A stretch of DNA of 52,388 nt from CAYMEV01 sp964389675 [NCBI: uncultured Candidatus Sumerlaeota bacterium] (lineage in GTDB: Bacteria > CAYMEV01), in NCBI GenBank assembly GCA_964389675.1, contig CAYMEV010000025.1:1-52388 (forward strand). Direction: 5' to 3'. The translations under genes were made by a program, and so were the position numbers. The stretch's first letter is position 1; every line of letters starts with the position of its first letter. Positions 25,945-34,356 of this stretch are shown in pieces. The notes beneath the pieces are model-generated. The model made no database searches. It saw only the letters and a list, made by a program, of their open reading frames with translations, and was not told the DNA's origin.

Positions 25945-27024
25945 CTAATACTTCTTAAAAAGCTCACCCCATCTGGTGCTCAGCCAGCTGTTAAAAACCT
26001 TTCTTCCTTTGACATTCCACCAGAAATAATCATGATAGAAGGCAGAAGCAAATACAAACATATATACCAGCGGTGTCCTGAAAAGAAGCTTCTGTATGAC
26101 TTTCAGCGGGCTGAACCAGAACAGGTCACCGAAGATTGATGCAAAATTATCTCCTACAGCAAACTTAAGCTGCAGATCTGATATATCATCGCCTACTATT
26201 TCAATATTCTCAGGCCTTCCGTTACCCAGGCCCCTGTCATCAGCCAGGTGGATATATTTCAGTTTCATAGGGTCAAACCCCATAATCTTTGCGCTAACGG
26301 CATCAATAGCCACACTGTCTGCACTTGCAAGCATAATATTAGTCTCAACAGGCTTTAATGTCCTTGGCCCCGGGCCATTTCCAGAATTTGTTCCGTCCAT
26401 TATTGTAAAAATGCCTGTATGGATCTCTTTCTGTATGGACAGAAGGTCAACAAGTGTTTCGTGTATACATGAATGGGTGTAATGCCTTTTTGTATTCAGG
26501 AGACCTCCGAATGCATTCTTCATCGCCCCTGTTGTAGTTGTATAAATATGACATTTCACTGTAGGAAGGTGTATTATATTTTTTCCAAAAAAGAAAGAAG
26601 GTATCCTTATCTGGCCGTTGTATATCTTATCAAGGACAAGCAGAGGGCTTTTGGGTTTATATACCTCCCATCTTATATCATTTTTATCAAAATTGTACTT
26701 TACCGGGATATTATATTTTTGAAATATCTTATCATATTTATTCAGCTTTTCACCTTTATAAGGATTTGTCACTACAGTATTGTTCTCAACAGCTACAATA
26801 TCGCTGAGGCCATTATTCTGCAAAGCCTGCACTGTTCCTTCCAGCTGCCATGGCGTTGTATTTGCTGAAGGCATGGGATAATGCCAGCTTATATTTCCTT
26901 TCAATATTGTTGCAGAATCCTTGGAGAGAGATTCGCCAATCTTTCCAAGTTTTGCTAATCTGTCAATATCGTCCAGGATAGTACCCGGACTTACCTTCAC
27001 TACAGAAACTATGCTCTTATTCAT
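25945..27024 (-). CDS. DUF362 domain-containing protein
   Basis: 359 residues with DUF362 hallmarks: an early KGNISWHYPMPSANTTPW segment, HLPTVKCHIYTTTTGAMKN, an Asn/Gly-rich DGTNSGNGPGPR loop near residue 225, and SADSVAIDAVSAKIMG. Family members are often fused to ferredoxin domains; none is present here. The C-terminal 60 residues are aromatic and hydrophobic (around TPLVYMFVFASAFYHDYFWW), suggesting a membrane-contacting tail. AAGGAG precedes the ATG. It is the second gene of a unit, 12 bp after the anchored protein at 27513 and 10 bp before the lysine/saccharopine dehydrogenase-like gene. The biochemical role of DUF362 is not established. Confidence 0.8.
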   Translation of the reverse strand: MNKSIVSVVKVSPGTILDDIDRLAKLGKIGESLSKDSATILKGNISWHYPMPSANTTPWQLEGTVQALQNNGLSDIVAVENNTVVTNPYKGEKLNKYDKIFQKYNIPVKYNFDKNDIRWEVYKPKSPLLVLDKIYNGQIRIPSFFFGKNIIHLPTVKCHIYTTTTGAMKNAFGGLLNTKRHYTHSCIHETLVDLLSIQKEIHTGIFTIMDGTNSGNGPGPRTLKPVETNIMLASADSVAIDAVSAKIMGFDPMKLKYIHLADDRGLGNGRPENIEIVGDDISDLQLKFAVGDNFASIFGDLFWFSPLKVIQKLLFRTPLVYMFVFASAFYHDYFWWNVKGRKVFNSWLSTRWGELFKKY

Positions 27025-27036
27025 TTAATGACTCCT

Positions 27037-27513
27037 TTATAAATGATATTTAATAATTATTACTAAAAATACTAAAATCAGGGCAATGCCTAAAATAATA
27101 ACTGGAATGTATTTGACGGGATTCTCAAGCCTGTTGTTTATTACCTGTATGCTTTCAAGTATTGCTTTTCTTTTATACAAGACATCTCCTATCTTATAGT
27201 ACCAGTATTCCATTTCAGCATCATGAAGCTTGTTATAGAAGGCGACCTCTCCCAGCTCCGTGTATAGAATCTTCAGCTTTTTCTTAAGGCGTAGGGCATT
27301 GCTCTTTTTTATATCCCTTTTTTTTATTTCAAAATGAATATTGTCAATATCTCTGAACCTTTCTTTTAACAGCTCGGATTCGACCCTGTTCTTAAGAACC
27401 AGACAGCCATATTTTCTGAAAAGCCTGTCTTTTTCCAGATCATTCAGAAGATGTCTTAATTTATATATTTCCCTTTTTATATAAAGGATAATCAGTCTAA
27501 AAAATCCTAAAAT
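27037..27513 (-). CDS. Tail-anchored charged protein of unknown function, apparent non-canonical ATT start
   Basis: An open minus-strand frame of 158 codons directly upstream of the DUF362 gene (12-bp gap). No ATG, GTG or TTG occurs until an ATG at about residue 101. The frame follows a TAG at 27514-27516, and the first codon is ATT, 9 bases after AGAGGA (27523-27528). Composition supports coding: a hydrophobic N-terminus (LGFFRLIILYIKRE), then about 110 highly charged, mostly helical residues with heptad-like Leu spacing, and one hydrophobic segment near the C-terminus (about residues 134-154) followed by KYHL. That is a tail-anchored or C-terminally anchored coiled-coil shape. Alternatives for the start are CTG at 27493-27495 or ATC/ATT shortly after. 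I do not recognise the family. Confidence 0.65.
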   Translation of the reverse strand: MLGFFRLIILYIKREIYKLRHLLNDLEKDRLFRKYGCLVLKNRVESELLKERFRDIDNIHFEIKKRDIKKSNALRLKKKLKILYTELGEVAFYNKLHDAEMEYWYYKIGDVLYKRKAILESIQVINNRLENPVKYIPVIILGIALILVFLVIIIKYHL

Positions 27514-27522
27514 CTAATTAGA

Positions 27523-27528
27523 TCCTCT
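27523..27528 (-). promoter_or_regulatory. Shine-Dalgarno before an ATT start
   Basis: AGAGGA on the minus strand, within GAGAGGATC, nine bases upstream of the ATT at 27511-27513. It is the only good ribosome site near the 5' end of that frame. Confidence 0.5.
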
Positions 27529-27634
27529 CTATAATTCTGTTCATGATAATAAATTATACCTAAGCATAATATAAATTTGATACATTTTCAAATAAAAATA
27601 TGCAAAAGATTATATTACGCGAACAAATAAAATA

Positions 27635-27672
27635 TTGACATTCGGCAGAGATATAATAGTTTTTCTTATAAT
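27635..27672 (+). promoter_or_regulatory. Tandem -10-like elements upstream of rpoD
   Basis: Two perfect TATAAT boxes at 27652-27657 and 27667-27672 in the 209-bp divergent space. A consensus TTGACA at 27635-27640 is only 11 bp before the first box and 26 bp before the second, so no standard 17-bp pair exists. The rpoD promoter probably uses one of these boxes with a weak -35. Confidence 0.4.
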
Positions 27673-27722
27673 AAAAAACTTAAGAAAAGGCCGCTTTATA
27701 ACAGTTAGGTTTTGGAGACCAG

Positions 27723-29438
27723 ATGTCAATAGACATTCCTATTAATTCAATAATTGATGATATAATAAACTATATAACTAATTATGGTTATATTGAAGAA
27801 GAACATATAATCAAGATTATAAAATCCCACAGTATCAGCCCGAGCAAGGAACTTGTAAAGATCATCATCGAAAATGTTGAAAAACAGGAAGAGAACCTCT
27901 TTGACAGCCACCAGGAGTCTGACGAGATATTTGAAGATACAAAGCATGTCATAATGAAGGCTCTTGAAAATGATTCCATATTCAAAAAGCTTGGCAATAA
28001 ATCATTTGACACCGACCTTAACCAGTCTTTTGATCAGGAAGATGAGGAGGAAGCTGAAGAGGAAGCTGAGGCAGAAGAACCCTCCCCTTCAAAAATATAC
28101 CCTGCCAGGGACACATCTGACAGCAAGCATCATGCAAAAAAAGACACCATATATATGTACTTCAATGATATTGGGACCATACCCCTTCTGAAACCGGATG
28201 AAGAATTCGAGCTGGGAAAGAATATAAGTGAATCAAGAAAAAGCATAATTCTGGAATTGTTAAAGATAGAATATACAAGAAAAGCCTTGCTAAATATAAT
28301 AAAGGACACACTGAACAATCAAAAAAACCTGAAAAAGATCATTAATAAAGCTTCGCTTGAATTTGATGACATAGAATCAAGGTCAGAAATCATAAATCTC
28401 ATTACCAAAAAACTGAAAATCCTGCAGACTTTCCTTTTCTTCAGCATTAAGACCCCAGACGTAAAACAGATCGCCATTGAAAAGATCTACAGGATGATAA
28501 TAAGATTAAAACTGCATTATTCTATATTTGAAGACATAAAAAAGGATGTGCTGAAACAGATTGAAAGGTATTCAGAAACATATAATGATCTTGCAAAGAA
28601 TAATTACCTGGCTAAGCGTCTGCCTCCAAGGAAATTCAGGAATAAAATAAATAAGCTTAAGAAAATAAAATATATTCTCGGGATATATTCTCATCAGGAA
28701 CTTAATATGAGATATAAGATCCTTCAGGATATATCAAGAAGAAACATTGATGCCAAAAAGGCTTTATCAGAATCCAATCTTCGGCTTGTAGTATCAATAG
28801 CCATGAGATACCTCAACAAAGGAATGCATATCAATGATCTCGTTCAGGAGGGCAATATAGGTCTGATGAAAGCTGTTGACAAATTTGAATATGACAAGGG
28901 GTTTAAGTTTTCGACATATGCCACATGGTGGATAAAACAGGCAATATCAAGAGCTATAGCTGATCAGGGCAGAACTATCAGGATCCCGGTACATATGTAT
29001 GAAACAATAACAAAGATAAAAAAGATTAAGACCTATATGCTCCAGGAACTCGGGTGTGAGCCCAAGCCTCAGGAGATTGCAGACAGGCTGCATATACCCC
29101 TTTCAAAAATAAAAAACATACTGCGTATAGCAGAAGAGCCTATCTCATTCGATGCACCTTTGAATGATGATAATAAGACTATTGCTGATACAATAGAAGA
29201 TAAAAAATCACCATCCCCGATAGAAAAGCTTCTGCAGGATGACAATACGGAAAAGATAAACAGAATGCTGCAGAGCCTGACTTTCAGGGAAGAAATGGTT
29301 ATAAGAATGAGGTTCGGGCTTAATGGTGAACTTGCAAAAACACTTGAGGACATCGGAAATTATTTCAATGTTACAAGGGAAAGAATTCGCCAGATAGAAG
29401 CGAAGGCATTGAGCAAAATGAAAAAAAGGCCTTTTTAG
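27723..29438 (+). CDS. rpoD: Primary sigma factor RpoD/SigA
   Basis: Main promoter-recognition subunit of RNA polymerase. The 571-residue protein has region 1.1 (about 1-75), an acidic linker (about 100-125, mostly Glu/Asp/Ala), region 1.2 ([17 protein letters not shown]), a non-conserved region rich in Lys and Ile (about 165-330), region 2 ([37 protein letters not shown]... and [17 protein letters not shown]), region 3, and region 4 with the helix-turn-helix [24 protein letters not shown]. The C-terminus reads SKMKKRPF rather than the usual KLRHPxR. GGAG lies 7 bases before the ATG. It is not next to dnaG or rpsU here. It is divergent from the tail-anchored protein. Confidence 0.96.
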   Translation: MSIDIPINSIIDDIINYITNYGYIEEEHIIKIIKSHSISPSKELVKIIIENVEKQEENLFDSHQESDEIFEDTKHVIMKALENDSIFKKLGNKSFDTDLNQSFDQEDEEEAEEEAEAEEPSPSKIYPARDTSDSKHHAKKDTIYMYFNDIGTIPLLKPDEEFELGKNISESRKSIILELLKIEYTRKALLNIIKDTLNNQKNLKKIINKASLEFDDIESRSEIINLITKKLKILQTFLFFSIKTPDVKQIAIEKIYRMIIRLKLHYSIFEDIKKDVLKQIERYSETYNDLAKNNYLAKRLPPRKFRNKINKLKKIKYILGIYSHQELNMRYKILQDISRRNIDAKKALSESNLRLVVSIAMRYLNKGMHINDLVQEGNIGLMKAVDKFEYDKGFKFSTYATWWIKQAISRAIADQGRTIRIPVHMYETITKIKKIKTYMLQELGCEPKPQEIADRLHIPLSKIKNILRIAEEPISFDAPLNDDNKTIADTIEDKKSPSPIEKLLQDDNTEKINRMLQSLTFREEMVIRMRFGLNGELAKTLEDIGNYFNVTRERIRQIEAKALSKMKKRPF

Positions 29439-29523
29439 CAAAAAATTGCTCAATAACTTAATTTATGAATATTTCAAAAATCATTAAAAAAAATATTTTA
29501 TGAAAACCGGCAGGTATATTTAA

Positions 29524-30444
29524 TTGTTCGAAGTATTTTTCCTTGGTACCGGATCAGCTGCTCCGAGCCTTTTGCGTAAGCATTCTTCCTTTGCAATAAG
29601 GAAAGAGGGAGAACTGCTTCTATTTGATTGCGGGGAGTCCTGTCAGCATCAGATAATAAAATCAAACCTGAGCTTTAATAAGATTAAAAAAATCTTCATC
29701 TCTCATCTTCATGGCGATCATATATATGGCCTTCCCGGGCTGTTGAGCACAATGTTCCTTAACAGGCGCGATTTTCCCATATCTATCTATGGACCGAAAG
29801 GTATCAGAAGATTTATTGAATCCACCCAGCCCCAGGATTGCCAAACCAACAAATCACTGAATATTTTTGAGTTCATTAATAATGACAGGTATGAGATACT
29901 GGAAAACCTTACCGTAAAGGCCTATCAGCTGAATCACAGCATAAAGACCTATGGGTTCAGGCTTGAAGAAAAGGACAGGCCGGGAATATTCTATCCTGAG
30001 AAAGCCAGGGAACTGTCAATCCCTGAAGGCCCTCTTTATGGAGAGCTTCAGAAGGGAAAAACTGTCAGGATCAAGGACAGGATAATAACTCCCTCAATGG
30101 TTATGGGGCCAAAGAGAAAGGGTATAAAACTGGGATATGTAGCAGATACAATGTCCTGCCAAAATTCCCTGCATATCGCTGAAAATGCAGATATTCTCAT
30201 CTATGAGGGCACCTATACTGAAAAAGACAGGGATAAAGCTGATAAATACATGCATTCAACCCTTTTGGATGCTGCAAGGACTGCCAGCCGGGCAAATGCA
30301 AAAAGGCTATATATTACACATATAGGGACAAAATATACAGGGAATGAACTCAGAGAGGAGCTTAAACTGGTCAGAAAGATATTTAAGAACAGTTTCCTTG
30401 CCAGAGATCTTCTTAGAGTCGAGGTCAGATACGATGAATCATAG
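29524..30444 (+). CDS. rnz: Ribonuclease Z
   Basis: Endonuclease that trims tRNA 3' ends. The 306-residue metallo-beta-lactamase fold has LGTGSAAPS near the N-terminus, the zinc motif SHLHGDHIYGLPGLL (about 60-74), LNHSIKTYGFRLEE (a third-His region), ADT with the metal-bridging Asp, and HSTLLDAARTA...LYITHIGTKY at the C-terminus, typical of RNase Z. The start is TTG at 29524 with GGCAGGT upstream; no in-frame ATG is nearer to the conserved N-terminus. It follows rpoD by 85 bp and is convergent with a prepilin gene. Confidence 0.94.
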   Translation: MFEVFFLGTGSAAPSLLRKHSSFAIRKEGELLLFDCGESCQHQIIKSNLSFNKIKKIFISHLHGDHIYGLPGLLSTMFLNRRDFPISIYGPKGIRRFIESTQPQDCQTNKSLNIFEFINNDRYEILENLTVKAYQLNHSIKTYGFRLEEKDRPGIFYPEKARELSIPEGPLYGELQKGKTVRIKDRIITPSMVMGPKRKGIKLGYVADTMSCQNSLHIAENADILIYEGTYTEKDRDKADKYMHSTLLDAARTASRANAKRLYITHIGTKYTGNELREELKLVRKIFKNSFLARDLLRVEVRYDES

Positions 30445-30495
30445 TATTGATAGCGCTGTTTCAGCTATTAATGCATTCCCTTAACTGTCAATACT
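30443..30495. terminator. Inverted repeat between convergent genes
   Basis: AGTATTGA (30443-30450) and TCAATACT (30488-30495) form perfect 8-bp arms over a 37-base interior that itself can fold as TAG..CTG-TTT-CAG..CTA. It spans both stop codons of rnz and the prepilin gene. It could act as a bidirectional stop, but no T-run is present. Confidence 0.3.
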
Positions 30496-30880
30496 GAAGA
30501 GAGCCAAAAATACTCACATTGTTGCCTGCATTTAAGATCTCAATATCTACTGTCCTGTCAACAGCTCTGTTTGTAATAAAAATATTGAAATTCGGGTCTG
30601 TAATATTCCATGCATTCCTGGGATTATTGCCAATTATTGTCTGAAAATCCATTGCAGTAGCAGTTGCTTGATTTGCTTCACACAGTGCGGTGACCCTTTC
30701 CAGGGTTGAGTACAGATAGAAACTCTGCTGTGTAAGGAGCTCAGAATCTTCAAGGCTCTGTATTCCTCTGGGAAAACCCAACATTACAGCTACAACACCT
30801 ATTGAAAGCACTAATATAGCAATGAGTGTTTCAATAAGTGTAAATCCCCCTGCATCTTTTCTATTGATCATAACAGCCAT
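30488..30880 (-). CDS. Type IV prepilin/pseudopilin-like protein (PilV/GspI type)
   Basis: 130 residues from the ATG at 30880, eight bases after CAGGAG; upstream GTG at 30889 falls within that site. The leader MAVMINRKDAGG is followed by FTLIETLIAILVLSIG, a textbook prepilin signal with Phe at +1 and Glu at +5. After the helix (to about residue 35) there is a short globular domain with Asn/Thr-rich strands. Size and the ETLIA pattern suggest a minor pseudopilin such as GspI/PilV. It stands apart from any assembly gene, as does the GspH-like prepilin at 9133-9714. Confidence 0.82.
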   Translation of the reverse strand: MAVMINRKDAGGFTLIETLIAILVLSIGVVAVMLGFPRGIQSLEDSELLTQQSFYLYSTLERVTALCEANQATATAMDFQTIIGNNPRNAWNITDPNFNIFITNRAVDRTVDIEILNAGNNVSIFGSLQY

Positions 30881-30937
30881 ATAATGCACTCCTGAATATA
30901 TCTTTTATTAGTATAATACAATCTTTCTGATAATATT

Positions 30938-31207
30938 TCAATCTTTCTCTTCATTTTCTATCTCTTTTAAGAGCTCTAATGAAAACTGCATATCCTCAGC
31001 TGGAACATAAAAATCTATCTCGCTTATAGCAGTGATATTCAGCGCATAGGCTCCTGAGATGGCTTCCTTGAATATAAACGGAGTTATTCCGTTTGAGGCC
31101 AGGTAGCCCCTGAGAAATTCTGCATCCAGCTGGCCATTTACCGTTGTAAGGTAATGATATTCCCCTATTTCCTTTCTTTTTTCCGGATTATAGCTGAATA
31201 TGCTCAT
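30938..31207 (-). CDS. DUF2007-like small protein
   Basis: 89 residues from the ATG at 31207, which overlaps the feoB stop as ATGA; upstream in-frame starts lie inside feoB and are unlikely. A ferredoxin-like pattern of strand (YLTTVNGQLDAEFLRGYLASNGI), second strand (ISEIDFYVPAEDMQFSLELLKEI) fits DUF2007, a family annotated as 'putative signal-transducing protein' with no known biochemical role. It is the last gene of the dtxR-feoA-feoB unit. Here it probably travels with iron uptake only by transcription, though a regulatory role is possible. No signal peptide. Confidence 0.75.
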   Translation of the reverse strand: MSIFSYNPEKRKEIGEYHYLTTVNGQLDAEFLRGYLASNGITPFIFKEAISGAYALNITAISEIDFYVPAEDMQFSLELLKEIENEEKD

Positions 31208-33282
31208 AATAACAGACCTCCTGCCTGATAAATAATCAGGCTGATTATATAAGCAAGGGCGGTCAGCCCTCCCCATTGCAGAAAAGCCCATTTCCAGAAT
31301 CCTGTTTCCTGTCTGGTAACAGCAACAGTTGCAATGCATGGTGTAGCAATAAGAGCAAACAGCATGATCACCAGACCCTGTAATGATGAGTAGTTTTTTT
31401 TGAGTGTATGCCTGAGTGAAGGTGATTCTTCAGTTTCTTCAATTGAATGGATGATACTCATCTGAGCAATGAAAATCTCCTTAGCAGCAAAAGCCCCGAT
31501 AAATCCTGTTACGATCTTCCAGTCAAAACCTATGGGTTTGAACACAGGTTCCACTGTCTTTCCTATTCTTCCTGACAGGGAATGCTCCAGAGCCTTCATC
31601 TCATATGACACTCCTTCCTCAGGATCAAATTCCTCCCTGTCCAGTTTTGGATAGGTATTGAAGAACCACAATACAATAGAAATCAGAAGAATTATTGAAC
31701 CAGCTTTTTTCAGGTAGCTGAAGCTTCTCAGCCAGGTATGAAAAAACAGGCCTTTCATTGTTGGCCACCTGTAGGGAGGAAGCTCAAGGATAAAAGGGCT
31801 TCCCACGCCTTTTAAGAGAGTGCTCCTCAGAATCTTGGCCATGAAAACAGCCAGAATGATGCCAAACACATAAATTGCCCAGAGAAGCGGGGCTCCAAGG
31901 TGCTTTGGGAAAAATGAGGCTATAATGATAGCATAGATTGGAAACCTTGCTCCACAGCTTATTAGCGGCAGGATAAGTATGGTAGTAACCCTTTCCTTAA
32001 AACTTTTAAGGGACCTTGTAGCCATAATTGCAGGAACTGTACAGCCAAATCCTATCAGTATAGGAACGAATGACCTGCCCTCCAGCCCGATAAACTTCAT
32101 GACCTTATCCATAATATATGCAGCACGGGCCATATATCCTGAGTCTTCCAGAACTGCTATGCTTAAGAACAGCACCACCAGTATCGGCAGAAAGATCAGA
32201 ACCCCTCCAACCCCTCCAATAATTCCGTCCACAATCAAAGCCCTCAGGAAATCCAGGCTGGGAAAGGGCCAGTAAAATGTAACTAAATCCCCCAGATATG
32301 AAAAGAAATCCTCCAGCAGCCTCATTGGATATTCACCAATTGAAAAGGTTATCTGAAAAACAAAAAACATCATGAGGAAAAATATGGGCAGGCCTATAAG
32401 CCTGTTGGTAATGATCTTATCTATTTTGTCAGAAAGGTTTTCAGGTACCCTTTGCGATCTGGTGACTGCATTTTTGCAGATATTTGTAATATAATCATAC
32501 CTTTCATTTGCAGTAATGATCTCAGGTTCTTCATTAAAATACATGGATTCCTTTTCTTTAACCTCTGCAATGTCAGAAAAGAACCTGTCACTCAGATAAT
32601 CTTCTTTCCTTAAAAGCTCAATCGTATATGGATCATCCTCAAGAAGCGATATTGAAAGCCACCTTACAGGAAATCTTTTTGCATCTATCTGGTATCTCTC
32701 AATTATTCTCTGAATCTTATTAATGAAATTTTCAAAAGTGCTGGAGTATCTAATACTGCTATTGCAGGTCTCATTTGACTCATAGCTTCTGATTATACTG
32801 TCCAGAAGCTCCCTCATACCTTTTGCCCTGTGTCCGACAGTCCTGACAATAGGAATCTTCAGCTCTTCGTTCAGGCTTTCAAGTGATATATCAATTCCCA
32901 GGTGCTTTAACTCATCACTCATATTAAATGCAGCAATAGTATTAAGATTCATTTCAAGAAGCTGCATAAGAAGATAGAGGTTTCTTTCCAGATTTGAGGA
33001 ATCAATTATATCTATAACTATATCAGGCTTTTCAATCAGAAGAAAATCTCTTGCTATCTTCTCCTCTTCAGAATATGCTGTCAGGCTGTATATGCCTGGA
33101 AGGTCATAGATAATTATTTCATAATCGCCATAATGGCATTTGCCAACCTTTTTTTCAACAGTCACACCCGGATAATTTCCTACATGCTGTTTAGAACCCG
33201 TCAGGTTGTTGAATATTGTGCTTTTGCCGGAATTGGGGTTTCCTGCCAGAGCAGCAATTATACGCTTTTTTTTAAGACCCAT
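31204..33282 (-). CDS. feoB: Ferrous iron transport protein B
   Basis: Imports Fe2+ across the inner membrane. The 692-residue protein begins with a G domain: GNPNSGKST at 14-22, VGNYPGVTVEKK (G2), DLPGIYSL (G3), FNMSDE in the G4 place where canonical FeoB has N-x-x-D. A helical GDI-like region follows, then the membrane part from about residue 290, with eight or so helices, including GVLIFLPILVVLFL and GFGCTVPAIMATR (conserved Cys motif) and GAFAAKEI. It lies 8 bp after feoA and its TGA overlaps the DUF2007 start. It is controlled from the promoter and operator upstream of dtxR. Confidence 0.97.
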   Translation of the reverse strand: MGLKKKRIIAALAGNPNSGKSTIFNNLTGSKQHVGNYPGVTVEKKVGKCHYGDYEIIIYDLPGIYSLTAYSEEEKIARDFLLIEKPDIVIDIIDSSNLERNLYLLMQLLEMNLNTIAAFNMSDELKHLGIDISLESLNEELKIPIVRTVGHRAKGMRELLDSIIRSYESNETCNSSIRYSSTFENFINKIQRIIERYQIDAKRFPVRWLSISLLEDDPYTIELLRKEDYLSDRFFSDIAEVKEKESMYFNEEPEIITANERYDYITNICKNAVTRSQRVPENLSDKIDKIITNRLIGLPIFFLMMFFVFQITFSIGEYPMRLLEDFFSYLGDLVTFYWPFPSLDFLRALIVDGIIGGVGGVLIFLPILVVLFLSIAVLEDSGYMARAAYIMDKVMKFIGLEGRSFVPILIGFGCTVPAIMATRSLKSFKERVTTILILPLISCGARFPIYAIIIASFFPKHLGAPLLWAIYVFGIILAVFMAKILRSTLLKGVGSPFILELPPYRWPTMKGLFFHTWLRSFSYLKKAGSIILLISIVLWFFNTYPKLDREEFDPEEGVSYEMKALEHSLSGRIGKTVEPVFKPIGFDWKIVTGFIGAFAAKEIFIAQMSIIHSIEETEESPSLRHTLKKNYSSLQGLVIMLFALIATPCIATVAVTRQETGFWKWAFLQWGGLTALAYIISLIIYQAGGLLL

Positions 33283-33290
33283 GTGTCAGG

Positions 33291-33518
33291 CTATTCCTTA
33301 AATCTTACGAATATTCTCATTGCAACACCCCTCCCCACAGCATATCTGCAGTTTCCAACAGCTATAATGGTTGAATCAAATTGAGAGGCATGCATCACTC
33401 TAATAACCTTCCCAGGTGTTATTCCCATTGCAGCAAGCCTGCTTGAAAGGTTTCTTCCTCCTGATATTCTTGTAACAATAAGATCATTATTGGGTGTTGC
33501 ATATAAGAGAGGCATCAT
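33291..33518 (-). CDS. feoA: Ferrous iron transport protein A
   Basis: 75-residue SH3-like FeoA, which works with FeoB in ferrous iron uptake. The segment SSRLAAMGITPGKVIRVMHAS and the end VGRGVAMRIFVRFKE are characteristic. It starts 2 bp after the dtxR stop, so the three genes are tightly coupled. Two consecutive Met codons (33518 and 33515) make the exact start uncertain by one residue. The DtxR protein upstream carries its own FeoA-like C-terminal domain, so the two are related in sequence. Confidence 0.93.
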   Translation of the reverse strand: MMPLLYATPNNDLIVTRISGGRNLSSRLAAMGITPGKVIRVMHASQFDSTIIAVGNCRYAVGRGVAMRIFVRFKE

Positions 33519-33520
33519 CT

Positions 33521-34267
33521 CTAAGTCTGCACTTTCCTTCCATCCAGAATTTTAACCTCGACGCAGTATGCATCATCCCTTCGAATGGAAAGCCTTGTCT
33601 TATCAGCCATTATGTATATAGGGTCACCCAGGGGCGCTACTCTTTCTACCTTTATTCGTTTACCCTTTACAAGCCCTAAATCAGCCAGTCTTTTCTGAAA
33701 TTCACCCTTTCCCTTGATCCTTATTATCTCTGCATCGGTATTCGGTTTAACATCCATTAGAGTTGTATATACCTTTGTATAAAGATTAAATCGGTCCTGC
33801 TCTTCAAATTTGCATTTTGAAGATTCGGCATTTTGCGAATTCTTCTTAAAATTGCTTATATATTCTTTTACATCCGGGGGCAGATTTGATATATATTCCA
33901 GGAACTCAATGATCCTTTCTATTACTTTGTTCTCAATGACATGCTCCAATGCACAGCTTATATGTTCAGCAGATTTCTGGTCAAGTTTCAGTATCTGGTA
34001 AAAGAAATTGCTCAGTATTCTATGTCTTTGTACGATTTTTTCTGCTTCGACAAATCCCTTGGAAGTCAGGGTTGCAAAGCTGTATTTATCATGGTTGATA
34101 TATCCCATTTCCTCCAGGTTCTTAAGATTGTGGCTTACTGAGGATTTCGTTATATTCAGGATGTCAGCCAGATCTTTGACCCTCGCCACTTTATTTATCT
34201 TGCTAAGGTTATAAATTGCTTCTAAATGATCCTGAAGGACTGCAGATATGTTTTGATGTTCCTCCAT
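33521..34267 (-). CDS. DtxR/MntR-family metal-dependent repressor with FeoA-like C-terminal domain
   Basis: 248 residues. A winged helix-turn-helix covers residues about 10-70 (ARVKDLADILNITKSSVSHNLKNLEEMGYI). A metal-binding and dimerisation domain follows (about 75-140), with HRILSNFF, EHISCALEHVIENKVI containing Glu/Cys/His ligands. A variable linker leads to a FeoA/SH3-like domain (about 185-240). Such regulators bind DNA when loaded with Fe2+ or Mn2+. As the first gene of the feo unit, behind an operator that overlaps its promoter, it most likely represses its own operon when iron is sufficient. Ligand metal cannot be proven from sequence; the feoAB context favours iron. Confidence 0.92.
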   Translation of the reverse strand: MEEHQNISAVLQDHLEAIYNLSKINKVARVKDLADILNITKSSVSHNLKNLEEMGYINHDKYSFATLTSKGFVEAEKIVQRHRILSNFFYQILKLDQKSAEHISCALEHVIENKVIERIIEFLEYISNLPPDVKEYISNFKKNSQNAESSKCKFEEQDRFNLYTKVYTTLMDVKPNTDAEIIRIKGKGEFQKRLADLGLVKGKRIKVERVAPLGDPIYIMADKTRLSIRRDDAYCVEVKILDGRKVQT

Positions 34268-34281
34268 AAAAACCCCTAACT

Positions 34282-34301
34282 AAGTTTAATCGTTTAAACT
34301 T
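34282..34301. promoter_or_regulatory. Palindromic operator upstream of dtxR-feoAB
   Basis: AAGTTTAA (34282-34289), TCGT, TTAAACTT (34294-34301): perfect 8-bp arms. It overlaps the -10 hexamer and the expected transcription start of the feo promoter, which is the place for steric repression by the adjacent DtxR-type protein. Confidence 0.75.
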
Positions 34302-34326
34302 TATGCAAAAGCGCAAATTATGTCAA
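34298..34326 (-). promoter_or_regulatory. Sigma-70-type promoter of the dtxR-feoA-feoB-DUF2007 operon
   Basis: Minus strand: perfect TTGACA (34321-34326), exactly 17 bp, TAAAGT (34298-34303). Transcription would start near 34291, leaving about 24 bases to the ATG at 34267. Confidence 0.8.
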
Positions 34327-34356
34327 TAGAATATATCTTTAATTTTATCTACGTTA

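Noticed and set aside
27635-27657. Perfect TTGACA and TATAAT as a rpoD promoter
   Set aside because: The spacer is only 11 bp, too short for one sigma-70 promoter; kept only as a -10 candidate.
29423-29436. AAAAAGGCCTTTTT at the 3' end of rpoD as terminator
   Set aside because: It has no loop, lies within the last codons, and is not followed by a T-run.
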